Source of the DNA: Methylicorpusculum oleiharenae
GTDB lineage: Bacteria > Pseudomonadota > Gammaproteobacteria > Methylococcales > Methylomonadaceae
Assembly (NCBI RefSeq): GCF_009828925.2
Contig: NZ_WUTY02000001.1
Coordinates: forward strand, 62,001 to 126,000
Length of the DNA: 64,000 nucleotides
Direction: 5' to 3'
Part shown: positions 45,069 through 53,723 of the stretch, piece by piece
How the letters are laid out: every line of letters begins with the position of its first letter
Position numbering within the stretch: position 1 is the stretch's first letter
Position numbers and translations under genes: made by a program
The notes under the pieces: model-generated
What the model was told of the DNA's origin: nothing
Database searches by the model: none
The model's input: the letters and a program-made list of their open reading frames with translations, nothing else

Positions 45069-45710
45069 TTATCTCGTAAAGGCAAGGAGTCCAGGCTGCC
45101 GTTGAATACACAGTAATAGAGCAAAACCCACCAGAAAAAATAGAGCGGATGCCGGTACTGGTACCGGCACGACCAACACACCAATTGCGGAACCTGTAGT
45201 GAGAACACGCAGGAGCGGTGTGCCAGCTTGTTCCAAAGTGGTTGCGCCACCCCTTATTTCATAAGACCCGTGTAAAGCCCATTGGGGGTCGGAGTAAACG
45301 CCGGGATTGAAAGGGACCAAACCTCCCGCTTGCGTGAATGCCACTCCTGATCCGAATGCCAAATATCCTTCTGATATTTCCAATATTACACCTCCTCCAC
45401 CTTGCCCGGCGTATGTCACTGATGCTGGTGTGTATTCATAACCAGTCATACCATATGGTCCATTGCGGGACTTGATATCGAAATCAATAAAATTTGAGGA
45501 ATTTCCATCGGGGTCGAGTGGTTCCAAAAGAAACCAACCCGTCAATTCAGTTCCATCATCGAATTTTGCGTTGTTGAGCTCCCAACGGACGAAACTCGCC
45601 TGCGTCTCTGGACTAACGACGAGCATTGCACTCAACGCAACGATTGAAAGAAAACCTGTAATGGTGTTTATTACCGGTAATCCTAGAGATAGTCTATTCA
45701 ATACTCGCAT
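45069..45710 (-). CDS. PEP-CTERM exported protein
   Basis: Start at ATG 45710 (MRVLNRLSLGLPVINTITGFLSIVALSAMLVVSPETQA, signal peptide). Mature domain of about 150 residues (FVRWELNNAKFDDGTELTGWFLLEPLDPDGNSSNFIDFDIKS) and a C-terminal sorting segment VPVPASALFFLVGFALLL followed by basic residues. Typical of PEP-CTERM surface proteins of unknown role in exopolysaccharide-producing bacteria. Intact, unlike its neighbour. Confidence 0.82.
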   Translation of the reverse strand: MRVLNRLSLGLPVINTITGFLSIVALSAMLVVSPETQASFVRWELNNAKFDDGTELTGWFLLEPLDPDGNSSNFIDFDIKSRNGPYGMTGYEYTPASVTYAGQGGGGVILEISEGYLAFGSGVAFTQAGGLVPFNPGVYSDPQWALHGSYEIRGGATTLEQAGTPLLRVLTTGSAIGVLVVPVPVPASALFFLVGFALLLCIQRQPGLLAFTR

Positions 45711-45766
45711 CGTTCTCCCAAAATATAAAAGGATGATTCCATTTGCCATCTATGTTCGTCAAAACA

Positions 45767-45874
45767 AACCGGTAAGGCGGATTCGCCATCAGGCAATCCG
45801 CCATGACTTTGAGGAATATTGGCGTTTTGCAATGGCGAAAACGCCCTACCGATTATCTATTTTTACATCGAGTT
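45767..45874 (+). repeat. Two-hairpin element, copy 11
   Basis: Full-length with both hairpins intact (GGCGGATT/AATCCGCC; GGCGTTTT/AAAACGCC). Confidence 0.88.
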
Positions 45875-45949
45875 GTGTTTTTTCGTTAGACGACTGTTTT
45901 TGTCTCATGCTCATAGCTGACCCGTCCTTGTAGGTCAAAGCCTTGTTCA

Positions 45950-46025
45950 GGCAAATGGCTAGGATCGGATTTCGATTTGGTAAATCCGTTCCTGCCCGTC
46001 TTTGGCTTTGACATCGACAAAGATT
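45950..46025 (-). pseudogene. Rpn-family nuclease scrap
   Basis: Reverse strand encodes VDVKAKDGQERIYQIEI, matching the larger rpn relic at 48950-49030 (same DNA, nearly identical). Confidence 0.8.
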
Positions 46026-46160
46026 AAGTAGTGTCAAGTCTTGCAATCAAAACACACAAGTTCCAGTTGGGGATTTCTATTTAACGATTGCCAACGCAAG
46101 ACCGGCTCTCATTGTTTGTTAGCGGGGCGTCCCTTGCCGTAACGTTAGGACACCCTGAAT

Positions 46161-46430
46161 TCAATGGTCTTCGTAATGTCCACCAACTGCAAAGATGTAA
46201 ATGGATTTTTCATCAAATTTATAAATGAGTCGATCTTTTTGAGAAACTCGCCTCGACCATAATCCAGTTAGGTTGTGTCGAAGCTGCTCGGGTTTACCCA
46301 AGCCTTTGCTTGGGTCATCACGTAGCATTTCTTTTAAGAGTATACAGAGAGCTTTGTGTAGCTTTTTATCTTTGTCACGAAGCTCTTCGTAGGTTTCCCA
46401 GGTTCTACCCTCAAATACGAGTGATCTCAT
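46161..46430 (-). CDS. yoeB: YoeB/Txe-family toxin
   Basis: An 89-residue RelE-fold mRNA endonuclease: FEGRTWETYEELRDKDKKLHKALCILLKEMLRDDPSKGLGKPEQLRHNLTGLWSRRVSQKDRLIYKFDEKSIYIFAVGGHYEDH. The GLWSRR...RLIYK and C-terminal GHYEDH are the catalytic signatures of YoeB (Glu, Arg, His). Overlaps the antitoxin by 20 bp. Intact. Confidence 0.92.
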   Translation of the reverse strand: MRSLVFEGRTWETYEELRDKDKKLHKALCILLKEMLRDDPSKGLGKPEQLRHNLTGLWSRRVSQKDRLIYKFDEKSIYIFAVGGHYEDH

Positions 46431-46683
46431 TCAGTTCGTCGCTAGTCGGGGTATAGCCGGAGTTATTGTTGTGAGTTGCCACTGATACGGCAATCTGTTT
46501 CATTAGGCTGCTGTTCTGGAGAACGTAAAGAGTTTCCTGTTCTCGCTCCCAGTCGTCTGCACTCATAACCACAAAAGCTTCACCTGCCCTGCGAGTTACC
46601 TTTAGGGGGACATGATTACTAACCACATGTTCTACAAGGGATTTTAGTTTATCTCTAAACTGGTTTACGCTAACTGTATCCAT
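46411..46683 (-). CDS. yefM: YefM/Axe-family antitoxin
   Basis: Start at ATG 46683 (MDTVSVNQFRDKLKSLVEHVVSNHVPLKVTRRAGEAFVVMSADDWEREQETLYVLQNSSLMKQI), with GGAG at 46691-46694. The Phd/YefM DNA-binding N-terminus and toxin-binding C-terminus are complete. Confidence 0.9.
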   Translation of the reverse strand: MDTVSVNQFRDKLKSLVEHVVSNHVPLKVTRRAGEAFVVMSADDWEREQETLYVLQNSSLMKQIAVSVATHNNNSGYTPTSDELNEITRI

Positions 46684-46696
46684 ATTTGACTCCATA

Positions 46697-46715
46697 TGTA
46701 CGGAAATACCGTACA
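46697..46715. promoter_or_regulatory. YefM operator-like palindrome
   Basis: TGTACGG-5 nt-CCGTACA, just upstream of yefM. YefM operators in E. coli contain TGTACA-type cores, so the match supports autoregulation. Confidence 0.75.
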
Positions 46716-46835
46716 AGTGTAGCAGACACCCCCTAGTAACGCTATCAACCTGATGTCCAAAACCAGCTTCACTTTGGTCGCAGGTTATAGCTGCGTTGAA
46801 TGGCAGCCCATTGAATCCCTGTCGTCATTGAGCAC

Positions 46836-46911
46836 AACCCGGTAGGGCGGGGCAAGCCGCCATGGCTTTGAAGGCTGTTGGCGTTTTGCTATCGCGAAAA
46901 CGCCCTACGGG
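46836..46911 (+). repeat. Two-hairpin element, copy 12 (no tail)
   Basis: aacccggtagggcggggcaagccgcc then a perfect GGCGTTTT-AAAACGCC hairpin and a closing ccctacgggt. The gatttttacatcgggtt tail is missing. It abuts the ISAs1 end. Confidence 0.82.
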
Positions 46912-46926
46912 TCCAGGGCAAACGCA

Positions 46927-48048
46927 TTAAAAATTATCCGCAAACAACACCTTGCTACGAAAATCGCCATCCCAAGCGGCCATTTTGCGTTTTTTAGCAA
47001 GCCTTAGTTTTGAAGGCTCTTTTTGGAACAGATTCAAAACGAGATGTCGGATACTCGTCATAATACTTGGAGCGTTTCCCTTGCGAATCCGGCTGGCATC
47101 TTCTCGAAGCACGACATCCATCCGCCAATGCAGGATATTCTCAATCCCCCAGTGTCCCCGCGCCGCATAGGCAAATGTTTTAGCAACAGGCGGAATAGAG
47201 TTGATGAAAAAACGCTTTTCCTTAAACTGTTTACCGGCTTCTTCGTATTCTCTTTCAACCATGCCGATAGTCCGTAAACCTGCTCAAGATTCTGTTTTCG
47301 GCAGTGTGCGCAAATCGTCGGTGATCCAGTAGCGGCGAGTTTCCAAGCGCCCATGGCCGTGCTCCACTTCCTCCACATAATCATATTTTATTGGTTTAAA
47401 ACCAGCCGCTTGAGCCGTCGTGAAATAATCCTCGACGGCTTCATGCAGGCTGCCTTGATTACCTTTCAGGCCCAACACATAGTCGCCACCTTGATCGACG
47501 ATCTGTTTAGCAATGTCTCGTTGACAGCCCATTGCGTCAATGCTCACAATGCAGCCTTTTAGCTCCAGTAATGCCAACAGTTTGGGGATGGCGGTAATTT
47601 CATTCGACTTCTCATTTGTCGCTTCCTGGCCTAAAACCACTCGGTTTGAAGCGCTCCATGCACTCACCCTATGCAACGGGTTTTTGCTGTTTTTTCGATC
47701 TCGCGATCCCCGCGCCGTTTTGCCATCCACACTGATCAGTTCACCCTCTGTTTGCGTGTTCACGCTTTGTGTCCAACTAATAAAGCACTCTTGGAAAGCT
47801 TTAGGTGACAACCTTGATATGACATACGCTATACAGTCATGAGAAGGTATACCGTTTTTTAATGGAACAAAACGCCTGAGCCAATCTAATTGGTTATGAC
47901 CGAAATCGGCTATATCTTCCCAGCCGTCAGCACCACTGATCACGGCACATACGGTTAAAACGATGATGTCCATTAACTCATGCCGCTTATTACGGTTTAT
48001 TCGAGGATCGGGTAATTTCGAAAAATACTCTACAAAACAGGGGGTCAT
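46927..48048 (-). pseudogene. ISAs1-family transposase with one in-frame TGA
   Basis: Two pieces in one frame. The first (48048-47284) is MTPCFVEYFSKLPDPRINRNKRHELMDIIVLTVCAVISG..., with SVDGKTARGS and SIDAMGCQRDIAKQI. It stops at TGA 47284-47286, where family members have Trp (KTESWAGLRTIG). The second piece continues in the same frame (MVEREYEEAGKQFKEKRFF...GHWGIENILHWRMDVVLREDASR, with the catalytic Glu region). A single G-to-A change would restore a 373-residue transposase. Ends of the element not resolved. Confidence 0.88.
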
Positions 48049-48130
48049 ATACTTTTATTGCAAAAAGTATTACTTTAATCTCGTAATATACTGTTTTTCA
48101 AATTATTTATATGCGTTTTCCCTGCCTACG

Positions 48131-48320
48131 GGTCATGCCTTTTTACAGCGGGTTGTGTTTTTTAGTTTAATTTCTTTCCTTAACGAAGGCTGTCATTCCG
48201 GCATGGATTACCTCGCATCTTGATGACGCCCATGTTCATGTTCAATTCGGCGTGGGGCTGCTTTTGATTTTCATTCGGGTCATGTCAATCGTGCACCTAT
48301 CTAAATGCAAAAGATGGGCT
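48131..48320 (+). pseudogene. Decayed composite repeat: element tail, leader and wecG fragment D
   Basis: tttttacagcgggttgtgttttttagtttaatttcttt (48131-48168) is the tail and leader of a two-hairpin element whose front is lost to the ISAs1 side. At 48233-48320 a wecG remnant (VGLLLIFIRVMSIVHLSKCKRWA region read in the wrong frame) matches the parent near 33500-33580. Confidence 0.65.
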
Positions 48321-48420
48321 AACCACCGTTTACGCAGACTCTATCGAATTCCTGCAAGTTTGCAATTAATGCGGTTCGTACCACACCGTTTCTTGCCGGC
48401 TGGAAACGTTTAAATTGGAA

Positions 48421-49145
48421 CTATTTCTTGTCCAGAAGTGCTTTAAGACGCTCAATTTCAGCTAACGCAGCTTCTTCCCTTAGCTTAGCCTGCATTAACT
48501 CTCGTGCTGTTTCTTCTAATTCACGCTGGATAGCCCTCTGCTCCCGCAGATATTCTTGCCGGCTTGGTATTGGTGGTATTGACGTTCTTTTTCTGAAAAA
48601 GTGCTTAACGTGCTCATGGCTTGTTTCATCTCCTGCGTTATCATCCAGTCCGGTAAAGACCATCGTTTAACTGCTCACCGACTTTGAAAAACTGTAACCA
48701 GCGTTGATCTTCTGACTCAATCCGGTTTGCATCAAACTTGTTTAATTCCAGCAGCCAGATGCCGCCATGTTGAATGAATGTTTTTCCTTGTTCATCACGG
48801 ACTTTGTAATGATGCACATACTCGTTATCATCGGTTATCAGGTTTTCGGCCAATAGCCAAATGGCATAAGTGGGTTTCAGTTCGCCGTAATCTTGATTAC
48901 TTTTTAATTGCTGGCTGTAGATGTCAGACCAATTGTAAATGATCCTGGCTGGCAAATGGCTATGGTTGGTCAATTGGATTTCGATTTGGTAAATCCGTTC
49001 CTGCCCGTCTTTGGCTTTGACATCGACAATGCTGAGCTTATCGCTTAAAAATTCCTTTTCATTATAGGGATTCAAGATCTCCACTCAAACAATCGGCTCT
49101 GAAAGCTCCTGAGCCAAAAACGCATTCAAAAAGTGAATTTTCAAT
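48421..49145 (-). pseudogene. Rpn-family nuclease (PD-(D/E)XK), multiply broken
   Basis: Right to left: FLNAFLAQELSEPIV, TGA, VEILNPYNEKEFLSDKLSIVDVKAKDGQERIYQIEIQLTNHSHLPARIIYNWSDIYSQQL, ..QRWLQFFKVGEQLNDGLYR, then a frameshift (WMITQEMKQAMSTLSTFSEKER in the other frame) and a second shift to QEYLREQRAIQRELEETARELMQ. The D..E-x-K catalytic stretch (IVDVKAKD..QIEIQL) is preserved. Its 5' end is missing. Dead by three lesions. Confidence 0.85.
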
Positions 49146-49178
49146 GATATAGCTTGTAAAGATGGGTGTTGCACTATT

Positions 49179-49201
49179 ATGTATATTTTCATAATATACA
49201 T
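49179..49201. promoter_or_regulatory. BrnA operator-like palindrome
   Basis: ATGTATATT-5 nt-AATATACAT ends 2 bp before the brnT start codon. BrnTA is known to be repressed through an operator of this kind of placement. Confidence 0.7.
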
Positions 49202-49203
49202 TT

Positions 49204-49503
49204 ATGATAGATTTAGCTAAAGTCACCGGATTTGATTGGGACGTAGGAAATAGTCAAAAAAATCTTAAACACAGCGTATCAACGGCTGAGTCTGAGCAAG
49301 TATTCTTCAATGCACCACTGCTACTGTTAGAAGATTTTAAGCACAGTCAATTGGAACCACGTTTTCATGCGTTGGGCAAAACAGACAATGAACGGCTTTT
49401 ACATATTTCATTTACATTACGCAATGATGGTATGACTATCCGCGTTATCTCGGCGAGAGTCATGCATAAAAAGGAGCGTTCAATTTATGAACAAACAACT
49501 TAA
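49204..49503 (+). CDS. brnT: BrnT-family toxin
   Basis: A 99-residue BrnT: VTGFDWDVGNSQKNLKHSVSTAESEQVFFNAPLLLLEDFKHSQ, then RFHALGKTDNERLLHISFTLRNDGMTIRVISARVMHKKE. Diverged from the other BrnT at 40944. The palindrome before it probably controls the operon. Intact. Confidence 0.88.
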   Translation: MIDLAKVTGFDWDVGNSQKNLKHSVSTAESEQVFFNAPLLLLEDFKHSQLEPRFHALGKTDNERLLHISFTLRNDGMTIRVISARVMHKKERSIYEQTT

Positions 49504-49753
49504 AACCATTCCACATTTTTCCAATGAAGAGGAAGAACGCATTTTTTGGGAAAGTCACGATTCCACTGACTATCTCGATTGGAGCCATGCCCAGTCGGTT
49601 GTACTGCCCAATTTGAAGCCAACAACCAAGACCATTTCGTTGCGATTACCACAACATTTGCTGGACTCAATTAAAGCGGCGGCAAATTCTCGGGATGTGC
49701 CCTACCAATCACTGATTAAGGTCTGGTTGCAAGAGAAAGTGCAAAATCATTAG
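49487..49753 (+). CDS. brnA: BrnA/CopG-family antitoxin
   Basis: An 88-residue antitoxin overlapping brnT by 17 bp: LKTIPHFSNEEEERIFWESHDSTDYLDWSHAQSV, then RHH TKTISLRLPQHLLDSIKAAANSRDVPYQSLIKVWLQEKV. Followed 6 bp later by a two-hairpin element. Confidence 0.87.
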   Translation: MNKQLKTIPHFSNEEEERIFWESHDSTDYLDWSHAQSVVLPNLKPTTKTISLRLPQHLLDSIKAAANSRDVPYQSLIKVWLQEKVQNH

Positions 49754-49758
49754 ACCAT

Positions 49759-49867
49759 TAACCCGGTAAGGCGGATTCGCCATCAGGCAATCCGCCATAA
49801 CTTTGAAAAATATTGGCGTTTTGCTATCGCGAAAACGCCCTATCGGTTATCGATTTTTACATCGGGT
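49759..49867 (+). repeat. Two-hairpin element, copy 13 (full)
   Basis: Complete element with perfect first and second hairpins. The full leader (gtgtttttttgagcttattt ... cgttagacgaccgc ... ccctgttcg) links it to wecG fragment E. Confidence 0.9.
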
Positions 49868-49954
49868 TGTGTTTTTTTGAGCTTATTTTTCTTTGCGTTA
49901 GACGACCGCTTTTTTTCTCGTACTCGTAGCTGAAAATACCAGTCCCTGTTCGTT

Positions 49955-50545
49955 AAAGCCTTGGCAACAATGGACGAATTACCGCTGGTTTGGTACGCCA
50001 ATTGTGTGCATAACGCTAACCTTAAAGATCGGATCTGCGGTCCCGAGTTAATGCTGCGCTGTCTGGATGAAGGCCGGAGCAAAGGCTGGCGGCATTTTTT
50101 TCTGGGCGGTAAAGACGCCGTACTGATTGATTTGGTTAGCAAGATGCGGGAGCGCTTTCCCGATGTTGAAATCGTGGGCTGGCATTCTCCCCCTTTCAAA
50201 GCATTGTCCGAACAGGAAGATGCCGATCTGGTTGAGATGATCAAAAGCCTGCAACCGGATTTTTTATGGGTCGGGTTAGGCGCACCCAAGCAAGAAAAAT
50301 GGATTGCTGCGCATCTTGCCCGTGTCAATGTTCCGGTACAAGTCGGCGTGGGTGCCGCTTTCGATTTTCATTCGGGACATGTTAAACGTTCACCTGTCTG
50401 GACGCAAAAAACGGGCCTGGAATGGGTCTATCGCAAGCTCCAGGATCGCCGGTTGATTAAGCGCTATTTGATGACCAATCCGGTATTTTTGGCGTTGTTT
50501 TTAAGAGATTTCATCAACGCAAAGATTAGGAATTTTTCTACTTAA
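49955..50545 (+). pseudogene. wecG fragment E (longest, frame open)
   Basis: The composite repeat with an undamaged frame: TTG 49961 or ATG 49970 opens MDELPLVWYANCVHNANLKDRICGPELM and runs to the normal C-terminus. It lacks the first about 65 residues of the parent (the Rossmann start), and Gly of the DG motif is Glu. Whether it is expressed is unknown. It would lack part of the donor-binding fold, so I call it a pseudogene. Confidence 0.8.
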
Positions 50546-51100
50546 ATCCTGCAAACAAGCACTGAGAAAGTCAAAATAAACTTAAATCAATAATAGTATT
50601 TATTCATATCCAGCAATTGAGTAGTCATGATTATGATGAACCATCACGCCGCAAGCCAATCCCACCTCTGTTTACCACCCCTCGAACACAAAAGGGCAGT
50701 AGGTTACAGTATTAGCGAAGTTGTGTATAACGGTTGGTATCAATTTAGGTACTAATATAGTACCTATATTTCCAGGTTAATACGCGTCAGTAATTTTTAT
50801 TAATGACGCGTATTACTGACGCGTGTTACAGACTTGGATTTTTTAGTCAGTAACATACATATGGGAGATCGGCTTTTCATCTTTTACAAGGCACCCCAAA
50901 TGTAGCCATTTTTAGGGGTCTCATACAACGTTTTGACATGCGAGTTTTACATGATTTTTATAGCTAAAAAATACCGGTTATTTTTACCGAAAAAACACCT
51001 GTTATTTATGACTTGTTTTTTACCCCTTTTTGGAGGCGTTTCAAAAGTGTACCCGATTGCAATATCCTAGCCTGGTTTAGACCTTATGATAGAAAATTAA
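50546..51100. other. Intergenic with triple ACGCGTCA motif
   Basis: No gene. At 50782-50789 ACGCGTCA, and at 50804-50811 and 50817-50824 TGACGCGT: one forward and two reverse copies able to form alternative hairpins. Otherwise nothing recognised. Confidence 0.45.
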
Positions 51101-52374
51101 GGCTCTATGTGAAATACAGTGGGTAATCAAATTTCAACTTTCCACATAGGAAGTAAATCATATTAATGAAATTGTTGATGTTGCGGTAGCCTCTGGCTCG
51201 CCGTTTAGCCAGCTGAATCTACTATTGATGCCTTCAAGAATGCCGTTACTAATGAGTGATTCCACGAAATGCACTATCCCCGACCAATGTCCTTGAACTG
51301 TGTTGGCAAACTTGATAAACGCTGGAATTTTGGCCGCGTCCACCTCGTTGCACCATTGCCTCAGAAAAGCCTCCGCTGCTGGTTTGTCGGGCATTTCCCA
51401 GAGATCATTGAATAGCACCTTTAAGCGGTAAGCTTCACCCAGGGTGGGGTAGAGTTTAATCAGTTCATCCAGCTCTTTTTCTTTTTTTTCGGATAGGTTT
51501 TCCCGGTTCTTTAGAAAAGTGTATTTGTGGCTTTTCAGAGCATCATGCTCTTTGCGTTCGGCAATGCGCACCTGATTCATGGCCTCGTTCAATAATTTCA
51601 CAACATGGAACCGATCAAAGGTAATCTGTGCGGCAGGGAATGACTCGGCGGCACCGGCAATAAACGACGGTGACAAATCCATGCTGATTTGCTCCACCTG
51701 TTCCTTATCAACACCCTTATTTTCAAGGTGTTGCTGAATACTTTGCAGCGTTGCCTTACCCTTACCTTCGGTGACATGAATCACGCGGGCTTCATCCAAA
51801 TCAACGCCCAGCGTGACGTAATGATGGCCTTTTTTGGTCGAGGTTTCATCGACGCCCAGCTTGGTTATCGTGCTCGGATCATCGGCTGCTTTTGCCTGGC
51901 TAATCCAGTGATTAAAGAGAGTCCAGATGCGCTGTAAATTGACCCTCAGTATCTCGGCGACTCGGTTGACCGGCATTTCCCGTTCGATCAAGGCTAGCGC
52001 CAAGGCTTCAAATAACAAGGTAAAACCACTGCCTGGCCGTGCCCAGGGAACGTCAACAGTGCGGACTTTACCATCGGTCGTGGTAATGCGCGGCACCGCA
52101 CAGTGGAGGTAACAGGTGTGTTCAAAAAAGCTCAAATGTTGCCATTGCCGCTCTACGGTATCATGCACTGGACAGAGGTTATTCGCGTCGTCTAAGAAGC
52201 GCGAGCCAGTCACAAAATCGATATGCAGATGCAGTTCGCTACGGGCCAATTCATCTGTAGAAAAGGTCACGGCTTTGACCTGCCAAGTGGGTTGCAGGCC
52301 TAAAGCCATGCTGAATAAAGTTTCACTGTTCATGGCTATATTATTGCATTACCCACTACAAATCACATAGAGCC
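51101..52374. mobile_element. ISL3-family insertion sequence (1274 bp)
   Basis: Terminal inverted repeats begin GGCTCTATGTGA at both ends and end AGTGGGTAAT (27 bp, four mismatches in the middle). They bracket one transposase gene. No clear 8-bp target duplication is visible (AAAATTAA on the left, AAAAACTT on the right), so the flanks may have changed. Confidence 0.88.
51105..52333 (-). pseudogene. ISL3 transposase, C-terminal frameshift
   Basis: The first 380 residues are intact, with the zinc-finger region (LCPVHDTVERQWQHLSFFEHTCYLHCAVPRI), LGVDETSTKKGHHYVTLGVD (first Asp), ISMDLSPSFIAGAAESFP (second Asp) and NGILEGINSR (Glu region). One lost A after NSR turns the conserved IQLAKRRARGYRNINNFINMIYF into FSWLNGEPEATATST. 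Correcting it carries the frame to TAG 51105-51107. Confidence 0.88.
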
Positions 52375-52498
52375 AAAAACTTGAAGCCTTGTTGCCGTGG
52401 AATATTAACAAAACAAATCCAATCGAATAGCGCAAGTACGTGCTTTATTAAGCGCTTACGATTGAAGAATAGCCATAGACTGTTGAAAATCGAAAAAC

Positions 52499-52525
52499 AT
52501 GGCATAGATTGCCAATCTATGCCAT
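52499..52525. promoter_or_regulatory. ParD operator-like inverted repeat
   Basis: A 12-bp perfect inverted repeat (TGGCATAGATT core, 3-bp loop GCC), 39 bp before parD. A second small palindrome AAAGAT-ATG-ATCTTT follows at about 52530-52544. Confidence 0.6.
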
Positions 52526-52563
52526 AAATAAAGATATGATCTTTGCACAATGGAGGCATCACA

Positions 52564-52809
52564 ATGGCAACGATGAATATTTCGGTCCCCGATCCAATGA
52601 AAGACTGGGTTCTGTCTCAAGTTCAATCCGGCACATACGCAAATAGCAGTGACTACATTCGGGATTTGATCCGGAAGGATCAGGAAAACAGAACAAAACT
52701 GAATGCTCTACAACAGGCTATTACCGAGGGCATAGAAAGCGGTGTTAGCAGCAAAACATTCGACGAGATTATTCATGCGGCTCGGCAAGGCCTGAAAGAC
52801 CGTCAATAA
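52564..52809 (+). CDS. parD: ParD-family antitoxin
   Basis: Start at ATG 52564 (MATMNISVPDPMKDWVLSQVQSGTYANSSDYIRDLIRKDQE), with GGAGG before it. A textbook ParD RHH and a C-terminal toxin-binding helix (FDEIIHAARQGLKDRQ). The stop overlaps the parE start by one base. Confidence 0.92.
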   Translation: MATMNISVPDPMKDWVLSQVQSGTYANSSDYIRDLIRKDQENRTKLNALQQAITEGIESGVSSKTFDEIIHAARQGLKDRQ

Positions 52810-53108
52810 TGGGACGGTATGTTTTTTCAAAAAAGGCCGAAGAAGACCTGATTGACATTTATCGCTATGGTTTTCTAAACCATAGCGAACGGCAAGCGAA
52901 CCAGTACAGTGATAGCTTAAAAGAAAAGTGCCAGTTTCTCGCGGATACTCCTTTAGTGTTTCGAGAGCGCGATGAATTTACCCCTCCGGTCCGTATCCAT
53001 ACCCATAAAAGGCATCTAATTATCTATAAGATCAATGAAGATCATATTCTAATCATTCGTATTTTGCATGAACGCATGAATGTTGAAGATCAGTTGGCCT
53101 CCTCTTAA
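52809..53108 (+). CDS. parE: ParE-family toxin
   Basis: A 99-residue ParE: YVFSKKAEEDLIDIYRYGFLNHSERQANQYSDSLKEKCQFLADTPLVFRERDEF, PPVRIHTHKRHLIIYKINEDHILIIRILHERMNVEDQL. Complete, including the C-terminal HERM motif. Likely a DNA gyrase poison. Appears functional together with parD. Confidence 0.92.
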   Translation: MGRYVFSKKAEEDLIDIYRYGFLNHSERQANQYSDSLKEKCQFLADTPLVFRERDEFTPPVRIHTHKRHLIIYKINEDHILIIRILHERMNVEDQLASS

Positions 53109-53246
53109 AAACGGAGGTTTTTGAGAAGCCTCGTTGCGTTATCTCTGAGGCACACAGAATAAAGGCGCATCTATTCTCACAAATAGTTCTTGAAACTATA
53201 TTCTCACCCTACTACTATGACAATGAGTTTCGATAAGGAGCAGAGC

Positions 53247-53478
53247 ATGGGACAACTGAATCGCATCACCCAAGAACCCGATGTGATGGGTGGCAAAGCC
53301 TGTATCCGTGGAATGCGCGTCACGGTCGGCATGATTGTGGGACAAATCGGCGCGGGACACAGCGTTGATGAAATTCTCGCCGATTTACCCCTACCTTGAG
53401 CGCGAAGACATCATGCAGGCGCTTCGTTACGCTGCCTGGCTAGCCGAAGAACGCGAGGTCGTACTAGGCTCCGCATGA
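53247..53478 (+). pseudogene. DUF433 antitoxin, frameshifted
   Basis: LNRITQEPDVMGGKACIRGMRVTVGMIVGQIGAGHSVDEILAD is the DUF433 (VapB-like) start. An extra base in atttacccctac shifts the frame. The second part (YLEREDIMQALRYAAWLAEEREVVLGS) is in frame +1 and its end overlaps the next start (ATGA, 53475-53478). Confidence 0.8.
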
Positions 53479-53723
53479 AGCTGCTCGTCGATATGAACCT
53501 GTCCCCGCGCTGGATCGGATTGTTAGTCGATGCTGGCATTGAGGCTGAGCACTGGTCAACGCTGGGTGAAAAAAATGCTCCGGATTCGAAAATCATGGCT
53601 TATGCCAACGCGAACGACTATGTGGTCCTCACACACGATTTGGACTTCAGCGCGATCCTTGCCGCCACGCATGGCAAGAAGCCCAGCGTCGTGCAAATTC
53701 AGCCAGGGAGGCGAAAAGATTAA
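53475..53723 (+). pseudogene. DUF5615 PIN-like toxin, 3' truncated by recombination
   Basis: MKLLVDMNLSPRWIGLLVDAGIEAEHWSTLGEKNAPDSKIMAYANANDYVVLTHDLDFSAILAATHGKKPSVVQI is the PIN-like core. After VVQI the sequence is unrelated (inverted resolvase gene) and the last helices are lost. The MNLS...HWS..G....D..I...A....VLTHDLDF catalytic residues are present. Confidence 0.8.

Larger units (their letters stand above)
45711..46160. other. Repeat island with rpn scrap
   Basis: Two-hairpin element (45767-45874) with its leader up to aaagccttg (45937-45945), where other copies continue into wecG. Here it instead joins an rpn fragment at 45950-46025. About 130 bp of unassigned DNA follow. Confidence 0.7.

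Noticed and set aside
24746-47286. UGA recoding as Trp (TGA at Trp positions in two genes)
   Set aside because: Many intact genes in the window end at TGA (hipB, higB, vapB, copA), so TGA is an ordinary stop. The in-frame cases are in decaying genes.
52362-52374. ISL3 8-bp target duplication
   Set aside because: Flanking 8-mers do not match (AAAATTAA and AAAAACTT), so I do not claim one.
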